A stretch of 18,058 nucleotides of DNA from JAICLL01 sp035252155 (lineage in GTDB: Bacteria; Planctomycetota; Planctomycetia; Pirellulales; JAICIG01). The notes under the pieces were generated by a model, which was given only the letters and a program-made list of their open reading frames with translations, ran no database searches and was not told where the DNA came from. The stretch is taken from NCBI GenBank assembly GCA_035252155.1, contig DATFDL010000569.1, forward strand, positions 1 through 18,058. Reading direction: 5' to 3'. A program made the position numbers and the translations under genes. Positions 1-5,676 of this stretch are shown here, piece by piece; position 1 is the first letter of the stretch, and the number at the start of each line of letters is the position of its first letter.

Positions 1-301
1 CCTCCGCGGGCGATGGCCGGGGCAGGCAGCCGGCCGGAAGCCGCGCTAACCACCAGGCCAGATCGACGCCCCAGGCCGTGCGCGATCGCCACAGGCGCCG
101 CAACGGGACCGCCTCGACCTGCAGCTCCTCGCGCAGCTCGCGCCGCAGTGCTTCGTCTTCGGTTTCGCCCGGCTCGATACCTCCTCCCGGAAAGCAGAAA
201 GCGCCCGGCGCCACGACCAGTTGCGACCGGCGAATCACCAGAAGTTTTTCGCCGTTGGGAACAACCGCCACGACACCGCGACGGGCAGGTAAATCAGCCA
301 T
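1..301 (-). CDS. NUDIX hydrolase, 5' part (cut by window edge)
   Basis: Reading the minus strand from ATG at 301-299 gives 100 codons with no stop, running off the window at base 1. The protein starts MADLPARRGVVAVVPNGEKL and carries a NUDIX box at about residues 40-62 of the pattern G-x5-E-x7-REUxEExGU. G40, E46, R54, E55, E58 and E59 are present; the usual Gly at position 61 is Gln. NUDIX enzymes hydrolyse nucleoside diphosphates linked to another group and bind metal through the box glutamates. The substrate cannot be told from this fragment. No strong ribosome binding site is visible before the ATG. The C-terminal part lies outside the window, so length and any second domain are unknown. 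Confidence 0.82.
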   Translation of the reverse strand, partial: MADLPARRGVVAVVPNGEKLLVIRRSQLVVAPGAFCFPGGGIEPGETEDEALRRELREELQVEAVPLRRLWRSRTAWGVDLAWWLARLPAGCLPRPSPAE

Positions 302-331
302 GCTGCATCTTGCCGGTAGAAACGCCGTATG

Positions 332-363
332 AATCCAAAATCCAAAATCTAAAATCCAAAATC
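332..363. repeat. Short A-rich tandem repeat (AATCCAAA type)
   Basis: Between the NUDIX start and the riboswitch are four near-identical 7-9 bp units, variants of AATCCAAA and AATCTAAA. They form an A-rich patch in otherwise GC-rich DNA. The sequence is non-coding on both strands. I see no further gene in 302-446. A TATAGAAT-like stretch at 396-403 could be a -10 element for the downstream riboswitch transcript, but no convincing -35 precedes it. Confidence 0.55.
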
Positions 364-446
364 GTCCGGGCCCGCTTTTCCGCCGACCACCAGTTTATAG
401 AATAGAGCCTGGCGTGGACCCGCTAAGCACGCGGCTGGCCACGGCC

Positions 447-487
447 CCGGACGAGACGCGCCGTACCCGGTGAAGACAAGACGACGC
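447..487 (+). promoter_or_regulatory. Guanidine-III (ykkC-III) riboswitch
   Basis: The 41 bases match, from memory, the guanidine-III aptamer almost position for position and without length change. They contain CCGGACGAG at 447-455, GCGCCGTACCCGGT at 458-471 and GACAAGACG at 475-483. CCGG at 447-450 can pair with CCGG at 467-470. GCGCCGT at 458-464 can pair with ACGACGC at 481-487, with one C-A mismatch (461/484). It ends 6 bases before the purine-rich Shine-Dalgarno stretch at 493-500, in front of an SMR exporter gene. This is the expected place for control of translation by free guanidinium. The family and its ligand are established; function in this organism is inferred. Confidence 0.85.
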
Positions 488-508
488 CCAACAGAAAGGG
501 TGCGTCTC

Positions 509-832
509 GTGGCCTGGGTCTATTTGTTGTTGGCGGGCGTTTTAGAGACGGCCTGGGCGATTGGGCTGAAGTACACGCACGGCTTTACTCGGCCCTGGCC
601 AAGCGTGCTCACCGGATTGGCGATCGCGGCCAGCATGGTGTTATTGTCGTTGGCTGCCCGAACGCTGCCGATTTCGACCGCCTACGCCGTCTGGGTCGGC
701 ATCGGCGCCGCCGGAACGATGTTGCTCGGCATCATCTTTCTGGGGGAGTCTGCCAGCCCCGCTCGGCTCTTCTTCTTGGCTCTTTTGTTGATCGCCATTT
801 TCGGTCTGAAGACGACGTCGGTAGGTTCTTGA
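509..832 (+). CDS. gdx: SMR-family guanidinium exporter (Gdx/SugE type)
   Basis: A 107-residue protein, the normal size for small multidrug resistance transporters, with four hydrophobic segments. Starting at GTG 509, the first segment holds Glu13 in GVLETAWAIGLKYTHGF. This is the conserved substrate and proton site, and the surrounding residues are the Gdx/SugE signature rather than the EmrE one. TAYAVWVGIGAAGT and LGESASP are also typical. It should act as a dual-topology dimer in the inner membrane, exporting guanidinium in exchange for protons. The frame is open from GTG 470, but 470 lies inside the riboswitch. GTG 509 has a GAAAGGG Shine-Dalgarno stretch at 494-500 at good spacing and gives the family N-terminus. 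The riboswitch immediately upstream independently supports the substrate. Confidence 0.88.
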   Translation: MAWVYLLLAGVLETAWAIGLKYTHGFTRPWPSVLTGLAIAASMVLLSLAARTLPISTAYAVWVGIGAAGTMLLGIIFLGESASPARLFFLALLLIAIFGLKTTSVGS

Positions 833-923
833 CATGTGGACGCACGGCCAGCACCATAAAGCATGGCCGCAGTGACCATCGCCCTCGATGCGGTTCAGCA
901 AATCGAGGCGCTCCGCGACGGCA

Positions 924-1095
924 AAAGTACCGGTGCCTCTTCTCTTCTGTTCCTCCCGTGGGCTTTACCAGCTTTTGATCCAGGGAACGTCTCGGCCCAA
1001 TGCGCGGCAAAGATCTAACGCGGCTTCGTAGAGGCGCAGGTTCTTTGGCTTGGGCGGCGCGGTCAAGCGGCACAGAGAAGAGGCACCGGTACTTT
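924..1095. repeat. 172-bp unit bounded by 22-bp perfect inverted repeats
   Basis: Bases 924-945 and 1074-1095 are perfect inverted repeats of 22 bp, built around the core AAGTACCGGTGCCTCTTCTC. They enclose about 128 bp. On the minus strand the interior has a short open frame ending at TAA, with C-terminal residues NLRLYEAALDLCRALGRDVP then WIKSW. It has no good start and is too short for a transposase. The form resembles a MITE or a decayed mobile element. No clear target-site duplication flanks the arms. The stretch 833-923 before it holds no gene I can support. Confidence 0.6.
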
Positions 1096-1150
1096 GTCTC
1101 GCGACCGGCGGCTCTCTTGGTTCGCTGATGTTGCGCCCCGCAGGGGTTGG

Positions 1151-1547
1151 TTACCCTCGACGGCGAGCCTCGAACTCTTCGGGGGTAAAGTAGTCCAGGG
1201 CCGAATGTCGGCGTCTGGTGTTGTAGTATCGGATGTAGGCGGTGACTTCCTTTCGGGTCAGGCCGTCATTCTCGTAGGGTTTCATCTCCAGCTCCAACTT
1301 GAGGGTGCCAAAACATGATTCCATGAAACTGCCGCACGCGATTCTCCAGCGTGGTGGCAGCCGGACCGCTTTGGGCGAGCAACCTCTCCTTCCAGCGATA
1401 CAACAGATTGGCGCCGCTCAGGCCGAGGTTCTTCGCCACAGAGGCGGGGCTGTGGCCATCCAACAGCATCTGCACCGCCTCGGCCTTCAGATCGTCACTG
1501 TACGTCCGCCGCCCATGTCGCCGCCCGCGAGTCTCGTCCTTGCTCAT
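1151..1547 (-). pseudogene. IS3-family transposase remnant, OrfA N-terminus joined to OrfB C-terminus
   Basis: OrfA starts at ATG 1547-1545, with AAGGAG 7-8 bases upstream. It shows the IS3 helix-turn-helix: RRTYSDDLKAEAVQMLLDGH followed by SPASVAKNLGLSGANLLYRW. The leucine-zipper part and frameshift region are absent. Near 1337 the sequence switches to an OrfB frame reading GSFMESCFGTLKLELEMKPY (Met codon at 1324-1322). It ends with YIRYYNTRRRHSALDYFTPE and a stop at 1153-1151, the C-terminal integrase (rve) region. The two parts are in different frames, and all but the end of the DDE catalytic core is missing. The enzyme cannot be active. An internal deletion is the simplest explanation. 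Confidence 0.8.
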
Positions 1548-1621
1548 TATGCACTCCTTCACGGCCCAGTTTACCAGGTAAACTAAGCACTAGGAGTGTC
1601 CGTCAAAGTGGAGCCACCTCA
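1151..1621 (-). mobile_element. Internally deleted IS3-family insertion sequence remnant
   Basis: The minus strand carries the start of an IS3-type OrfA and, directly joined to it, the end of an OrfB. About two thirds of a normal element is missing between them. The upstream side has a plausible terminal sequence starting TGAGGTGGCTCCACTTTGAC at 1621 on the minus strand. No matching inverted copy is seen after the OrfB stop at 1151, so the far end may also be lost or lie slightly beyond. A short palindrome (GTTTACCAGGTAAAC, about 1569-1583) lies between the tip and OrfA. Confidence 0.65.
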
Positions 1622-1662
1622 TCGAAGCGATTATACGCATCGCAGCATTGAGGCGTCGCACG

Positions 1663-2007
1663 ATGCCACGCGGGCACATCTATAGCGATCTGGAATGGAA
1701 TTTCATAGGGCTGACGTATTGGATGGACGCCCACCGAGAGTTGGCCATCGACTACTGGCGTTATACGACAAGGCTGTTGTCGGCCAACCGCGTCGCGTAT
1801 TCACTCCAGGGTGGAGGAATCGAGACGGGTTTGCTTTTGTGGTTTGGCGCACTGGCAATCCGGTCTCGTGAGGCCCGGCGACATGCCGCGTATCGGAAGC
1901 ACCTCGCGCAAGCGGCGCCGCGGAAAGCTTCAACCGAAGTCTATGAGTTTTATAATGTCGTTCCGTACTTCGTCGCCAAGCATGAGCTAGACGCTCGCGG
2001 CAGATAG
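1663..2007 (+). CDS. Hypothetical protein beside the IS end
   Basis: From ATG 1663 the frame encodes 114 residues. It starts MPRGHIYSDLEWNFIGLTYW, has a mixed hydrophobic and charged composition, and has many aromatic residues in its first half. GAGG at 1650-1653 is a fair ribosome binding site for this ATG; TTG 1648 is an in-frame alternative. I do not recognise a family. The frame stays open upstream through 1621, the apparent tip of the IS3 remnant. It could therefore be the 3' part of a gene truncated by the insertion. Base composition at third positions is less GC-biased than in neighbouring core genes, which fits acquired or decaying DNA. No partner gene is obvious. Confidence 0.45.
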   Translation: MPRGHIYSDLEWNFIGLTYWMDAHRELAIDYWRYTTRLLSANRVAYSLQGGGIETGLLLWFGALAIRSREARRHAAYRKHLAQAAPRKASTEVYEFYNVVPYFVAKHELDARGR

Positions 2008-2068
2008 AGGTCGGTCAACGTGCGTTCGCGTTGTGAACGCGACTCCGGCCCTATCGTGAGAGCAGGAG

Positions 2069-2140
2069 AGGCGCTGGTGGGAGTCGAACCCACGATGGCG
2101 GATTTGCAATCCGCTGCCTTAGCCTCTTGGCGACAGCGCC
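2069..2140 (-). tRNA. tRNA-Cys (anticodon GCA)
   Basis: The minus strand folds into a complete cloverleaf. The acceptor stem is GGCGCTG with CAGCGCC. The anticodon stem GCGGA/TCCGC encloses the loop TTGCAAA with anticodon GCA. The T arm is GTGGG-TTCGACT-CCCAC. The base after the acceptor stem is U73, the cysteine discriminator. The 3' CCA is not encoded; CTC follows U73. The variable loop is short and there is no intron. Confidence 0.96.
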
Positions 2141-2156
2141 TGGTGGGAAACACAAA

Positions 2157-2185
2157 ATCTAACAAAGCTACCGCCGTCCTGTCAA
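2157..2185 (-). promoter_or_regulatory. Sigma70-type promoter of tRNA-Cys
   Basis: On the minus strand a perfect TTGACA (-35, bases 2185-2180) is followed after exactly 17 bases by TTAGAT (-10, bases 2162-2157). Transcription would begin near 2150, about ten bases before the tRNA 5' end at 2140. Position, spacing and orientation all fit a housekeeping promoter for this tRNA. Confidence 0.7.
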
Positions 2186-2241
2186 AGCTTAATTCGCATT
2201 GCGCACCGGTCGGTGGCGTAGGAACGGGTTTGGCAGCGAAC

Positions 2242-2335
2242 CTCTGTAGGGAACGCTCTCTGTGGCGTTCCATGTGCCGTGGATCGACGCCGCGCCGCCC
2301 ATCGCGGAACGCCACGGAGGGCGTTCCCTACAGAG
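2242..2335. repeat. 94-bp nested palindromic repeat, copy 1
   Basis: Two 30-base arms (2242-2271 and 2306-2335) are inverted copies with two mismatches, separated by a 34-base centre. Each arm is itself a hairpin, with GGAACGCC-type sequence pairing with GGCGTTCC. The element can therefore fold as one long stem or as two small ones. A second copy with the same centre length lies at 17977-18058. It sits between the tRNA promoter and the M20 gene and is non-coding. The stretch 2336-2518 after it holds no gene I can support. Confidence 0.85.
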
Positions 2336-2518
2336 TATTATGAAATTCGCGGCGACGACGCGGAGAGTTGGCGAGTCCCCGCCTCGGCCCGTTCGGCTTG
2401 TCGAACGCTCGGCGGCGACCATACTAGTAGTGCGTGGCCAAGTGACGCCACGGCCGCCTGTGGGGCAGCGATCGCGATCGTCGCACCAACCTTCGACCCC
2501 GACTTTGGAGATTCGCCG

Positions 2519-3874
2519 ATGTTGTGTTTCTTGCCGCGGCGGCTGTTGGCCCTGCTCGGGGCCGCCCTTTGTTGCGCCATCGTTGGGCAGCGGTCGATGG
2601 CCGAAGAGCCGGCCGATTGGACCAAAGGCGAAAATCTCGATCAACTGGTGACGCTCTACCGCCACTTCCACCAGACGCCCGAATTGTCATTGCACGAAAA
2701 ACAGACCGCCGCGCGACTGGCGAAGGAACTGGCCGCGACCGGCGCCAAAGTGACCGCCGACGTGGGCGGCCACGGCGTCGTGGCCGTGATCGCCAACGGC
2801 AAAGGCCCCGCGCTGCTCATTCGCACCGATCTCGACGCCCTGCCGGTTACCGAACAAACCGGGCTGGCGTATGCCTCGAAGGTGGTCGTCAAAGACGATC
2901 AGTCGAACGAAGTCGGCGTCATGCACGCCTGTGGCCACGATATTCATATCACCTGCCTGGTGGGCGTCGCCCGGTATCTGGCGGCCAATAAGGACCGCTG
3001 GTCGGGCACGGTGGTGCTCATCGGCCAGCCCGCCGAAGAAAAAGGCGAAGGGGCCAAGTTGATGCTCGACGCGGGGCTGTTCGAACGGTTTCCGCGGCCC
3101 GACTACGCCTTGGCATTGCACGTCGATCCCAGCCTGGCCTCCGGGAGCGTTGGCTATCTGGCGGGTTACGCCCTGGCCAACGTCGATAGCGTCGATATCA
3201 CGATTCGCGGTCGCGGCGGTCATGGCGCGTTTCCACACATGACCATCGATCCCATTGTCGAAGCCGCCCGGCTGATTCTCGACTTGCAGACCATCGTCGG
3301 CCGCGAGATCAAACCCACCGAGCCGGCGGTGGTCACTGTCGGCTCGATTCACGGCGGGGCCAAGCACAACGTCATCTCCGACAAGTGCCAATTGCAGTTG
3401 ACCGTACGCAGCTATTCCGACGATGTCCGCAAGCACCTGCTCGAAGCGATCAAGCGCAAAGCGCTGGCCACGGCGGCCAGCTCGGGCGCCCCGGAGCCCA
3501 CCGTCGAGGTGTCGGAGGGCACGCCCGCCATGTTCAACGACAAAGACTTGGTCGAGCGGCTGACGCCGGTATTCCGCCGCGTGCTCGGAGACGATCACGT
3601 GGTGCCCTCGGAACCGTCGATGGGCGGCGAAGATTTCAGCCAATATGGCCTGGCCGGCGTGCCCAGCTTTATGTTTCGCGTTGGGGCAGTCGAGCAAAAA
3701 CGCTTGGACCGCTTCGAGCAGCTCGGACAAACTCCCCCCTCGCTGCACTCGCCGCTGTTCTATCCCGACGCCGAGCCGACCTTGGCCACCGGCGTGACGG
3801 CGATGGCCTCGGCGGCATTGGATCTATTGAGCGACGAGCGCCCCGCTGGCAAGAAGAATGCGGCAGATAAATAA
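2519..3874 (+). CDS. Secreted M20-family metal-dependent amidohydrolase
   Basis: A 451-residue zinc amidohydrolase of the M20D group, which includes hippurate, N-acyl-amino-acid and indole-acetyl-amino-acid hydrolases. The start ATG 2519 has GGAG at 2507-2510. The frame is open to 2279, but that part covers the palindromic repeat. Residues 1-28 look like a signal peptide (MLCFLPRRLLALLGAALCCA, likely cut after SMA), so the enzyme probably acts in the periplasm. Metal ligands typical of the family are visible: Cys138 and His140 in HACGHD, Glu173-Glu174 in PAEEKGEG, His201 in LHVD, and His410 in SLHSPLF. GRGGHGAFPH (231-240) belongs to the dimerisation domain, and MGGEDFSQY is at 368-376. The substrate is unknown. 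It stands alone; the next gene starts 98 bases downstream. Confidence 0.92.
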   Translation: MLCFLPRRLLALLGAALCCAIVGQRSMAEEPADWTKGENLDQLVTLYRHFHQTPELSLHEKQTAARLAKELAATGAKVTADVGGHGVVAVIANGKGPALLIRTDLDALPVTEQTGLAYASKVVVKDDQSNEVGVMHACGHDIHITCLVGVARYLAANKDRWSGTVVLIGQPAEEKGEGAKLMLDAGLFERFPRPDYALALHVDPSLASGSVGYLAGYALANVDSVDITIRGRGGHGAFPHMTIDPIVEAARLILDLQTIVGREIKPTEPAVVTVGSIHGGAKHNVISDKCQLQLTVRSYSDDVRKHLLEAIKRKALATAASSGAPEPTVEVSEGTPAMFNDKDLVERLTPVFRRVLGDDHVVPSEPSMGGEDFSQYGLAGVPSFMFRVGAVEQKRLDRFEQLGQTPPSLHSPLFYPDAEPTLATGVTAMASAALDLLSDERPAGKKNAADK

Positions 3875-3972
3875 ATGCAGAGCGTGGCGATTTGCCGCGG
3901 GCGACGGCCTGGAAGGCCATCCTCCCAACAAGCACGCCGTGGCCGAGATTCAAAATACAGGTTTAGCGCCAG

Positions 3973-4362
3973 ATGCCCCGGCTACGCACCCACCACTTGC
4001 TTTGGCTCGCCGCCTGGTTGGCGGTGGTGGCGGCCATCGTTGTACCGCTCTATGTGATACGCGGGCGAATGGTTGAGCGGCTGAGCCGACCCGAAGCGAT
4101 GGCCGAGTGGCGGACCTGGCGGGCGGAGACCGAGCGGCAACGCGAAGCTTCCGGCCCGGTCGAACGGCGAGCCGCCGCCGGCACTGAGCCGCCCGCGCTC
4201 GTGCTGCTGCGCGATCATTTCGCCGCGATCGTCGCGACGAGCGTGTTGATGGGAAGTTTTCTGTACGCGTTTCTGGCCTTTGTGGCCCACGGCATCTCGC
4301 GCGAGCGCGCCAAGGCAAAGTCGGGCCAGCGCGATCTCTCCCCCGGCGAGCCTCGCTCATGA
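3973..4362 (+). CDS. Hypothetical two-pass membrane protein
   Basis: A 129-residue protein with a hydrophobic segment at about 9-29 (LLWLAAWLAVVAAIVVPLYV) and another at about 84-107. Between them is a charged stretch rich in Arg and Glu (residues 30-70) that may form a helix. I do not recognise a family. The stop overlaps the start of the next gene by four bases (ATGA, 4359-4362), so the two are probably translated together. The ribosome binding site before ATG 3973 is weak. Position directly ahead of a sigma factor and kinase may mean shared expression, but nothing in the sequence shows a signalling role. Confidence 0.7.
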   Translation: MPRLRTHHLLWLAAWLAVVAAIVVPLYVIRGRMVERLSRPEAMAEWRTWRAETERQREASGPVERRAAAGTEPPALVLLRDHFAAIVATSVLMGSFLYAFLAFVAHGISRERAKAKSGQRDLSPGEPRS

Positions 4363-4814
4363 GCACGGGCCCTACGCGTCGCAGCCCGCCCGCGCCGTTG
4401 ATGTGGCGCGCATGGCCGATCGAAGAGGGAGGGCCGACCGCCTGGTTTTTGGCCTGCCTGCTGGGCGGCGTGATGCTGCTGGCGGGCTGGCAGACGGCCA
4501 GCGCCTTTTGGGCCGTGGTGGTGGGCGGCGTAATGGCCGCCGCGGCCTGGCGGTATTTTTTGCCGGTGTACTATGAAATCAACTCCCAAGGCGTGTTTCA
4601 GACGGCGTTCGGACGGCGGCAGCGAATCTCGTGGCGCGGCATCGGCCGTGTCGAGATCGGCCGCGAGGGCGTCTTGATCGCCCCCGCCGGCGGCCCGTGG
4701 GCGGCGCTTCGCGGAATCTACGTGCCCTGGGGCGCCCATCGCGCCGAGCTTTTGGCCATCATCGATTATTACCTGCAACAGTTCCACGCCGACGAACGGA
4801 TCATCGTTGGTTGA
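4359..4814 (+). CDS. Hypothetical membrane protein with possible bacterial PH-like domain
   Basis: A 151-residue protein. After a short polar N-terminus come two hydrophobic segments, about 27-46 and 49-67. The remaining soluble part begins YYEINSQGVFQTAFGRRQRI and continues SWRGIGRVEIGREGVLIA. The alternating strand pattern and a Trp after a basic turn resemble membrane-proximal bacterial PH-like (YcxB or PH_2 type) domains. That comparison is inference from the pattern only. It begins in the ATGA overlap with the preceding membrane protein, and its stop is 46 bases before the sigma factor ATG. The four genes 3973-8451 could be one transcript. Confidence 0.72.
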   Translation: MSTGPTRRSPPAPLMWRAWPIEEGGPTAWFLACLLGGVMLLAGWQTASAFWAVVVGGVMAAAAWRYFLPVYYEINSQGVFQTAFGRRQRISWRGIGRVEIGREGVLIAPAGGPWAALRGIYVPWGAHRAELLAIIDYYLQQFHADERIIVG

Positions 4815-4860
4815 CGTGGCCCTTGTGGAGGCTAGTCGTTTGGCCGCGTACAATGCCGGC

Positions 4861-5616
4861 ATGGATTTGCAAGGTAGCAACGCCCTCGATGGCCCGCGGC
4901 GATTTGGCACGACCCACTGGAGCATCGTGCTCGCCGCGCAGTCGCCCGACTTGCCCGAGTCGCGCGAGGCGCTGGAAGACCTCTGCCGCAGCTATTGGTA
5001 TCCGCTTTACGCCTATATGCGGCGGCGAGGCCATGCGGCCCATGAGGCCCAGGACCTGACGCAAGAGTTCTTCGCCACGCTTTTGGAAAAAAACTATTTG
5101 GAGTCGGCCGATCGCGAGCGAGGCCGCTTCCGGACATTCTTGTTGACCGCCGTTTCTCGTTTCTTGTCGAAACAGCACGACCGCTCGCGCGCGGCCAAGC
5201 GAGGCGGCGGTAAAAAGCCTTTGGCGATCGATGTGTCGTCGGGCGAAGAGCGATACCGCTGTGAGCCGGCCGATCGCTGGACGCCCGAGCGGCTGTTCGA
5301 GCGCCGCTGGGCGCTCACACTGCTCGAAACGGTTTTGGCCCGGCTTGCCGAGCGATACGCCGCCGAGGGGAAGGCCGACCTGTTCGAGCGATTGCGCGAT
5401 TCGATCACCAGCGACGGAGGCGTTTCGTACGCCCAGACGGCGGCGTCGCTGGGCATGACCGAAGGCGCGGTGAAAGTCGCCGTGCATCGCTTGCGCCGAC
5501 GCTATCGCGACACGCTGCGCGAAGAAATTGCCGCGACAGTCGAATCGCCCGGCGATGTCGACGATGAACTGAACCGGCTTTTTGAGGCGTTGGGAACAGC
5601 AGAAAATAAGGTGTAA
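4861..5616 (+). CDS. Planctomycete-type ECF RNA polymerase sigma factor
   Basis: From ATG 4861 the protein has 251 residues. It has sigma region 2 at about 40-105 (LCRSYWYPLYAYMRRRGHAA, then DLTQEFFATLLE and FRTFLLTAVSRFLSKQHDR) and region 4 at about 150-222. The region 4 helix-turn-helix reads VSYAQTAASLGMTEGAVKVA followed by VHRLRRRYRDTLREEI. The opening motif FGTTHWSIVLAA is common in planctomycete ECF factors. It should direct core RNA polymerase to its own promoters. An alternative start, TTG 4840, has the better ribosome binding site (GGAGG, 4827-4831) and would add seven residues; TTG 4807 is less likely. No anti-sigma factor gene is adjacent. The next gene, 60 bases on, is a membrane-linked Ser/Thr kinase, a common pairing in planctomycetes. 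Confidence 0.9.
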   Translation: MDLQGSNALDGPRRFGTTHWSIVLAAQSPDLPESREALEDLCRSYWYPLYAYMRRRGHAAHEAQDLTQEFFATLLEKNYLESADRERGRFRTFLLTAVSRFLSKQHDRSRAAKRGGGKKPLAIDVSSGEERYRCEPADRWTPERLFERRWALTLLETVLARLAERYAAEGKADLFERLRDSITSDGGVSYAQTAASLGMTEGAVKVAVHRLRRRYRDTLREEIAATVESPGDVDDELNRLFEALGTAENKV

Positions 5617-5676
5617 CCTTTGGTCGTTTTTCCGTAAGAATAGGGTCGAGGGCAACATCCGGTGGGAAAACTGCCC

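Noticed and set aside
470..508. N-terminal extension of the SMR exporter from GTG 470.
   Set aside because: Base 470 lies inside the riboswitch aptamer, and the extension is polar and absent from SMR proteins. GTG 509 has a ribosome binding site and gives the family N-terminus.
1094..1318. Plus-strand frame of 74 codons over the IS remnant.
   Set aside because: It is antisense to recognisable OrfB residues and has no family or start signal.
2026..2060. Hairpin GCGTTC/GAACGC downstream of tRNA-Cys as an intrinsic terminator.
   Set aside because: The stem is short and no T run follows on the minus strand, so the call would be a guess.
2279..2518. 80-codon upstream extension of the M20 amidohydrolase.
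   Set aside because: It translates part of the palindromic repeat and would bury the signal peptide. ATG 2519 has GGAG and a proper signal sequence after it.
2687..3748. Long minus-strand open frame of 353 codons opposite the M20 gene.
   Set aside because: It is the antisense of a well-supported gene. Its sequence is a low-complexity mirror of GC-rich codons with no family features.
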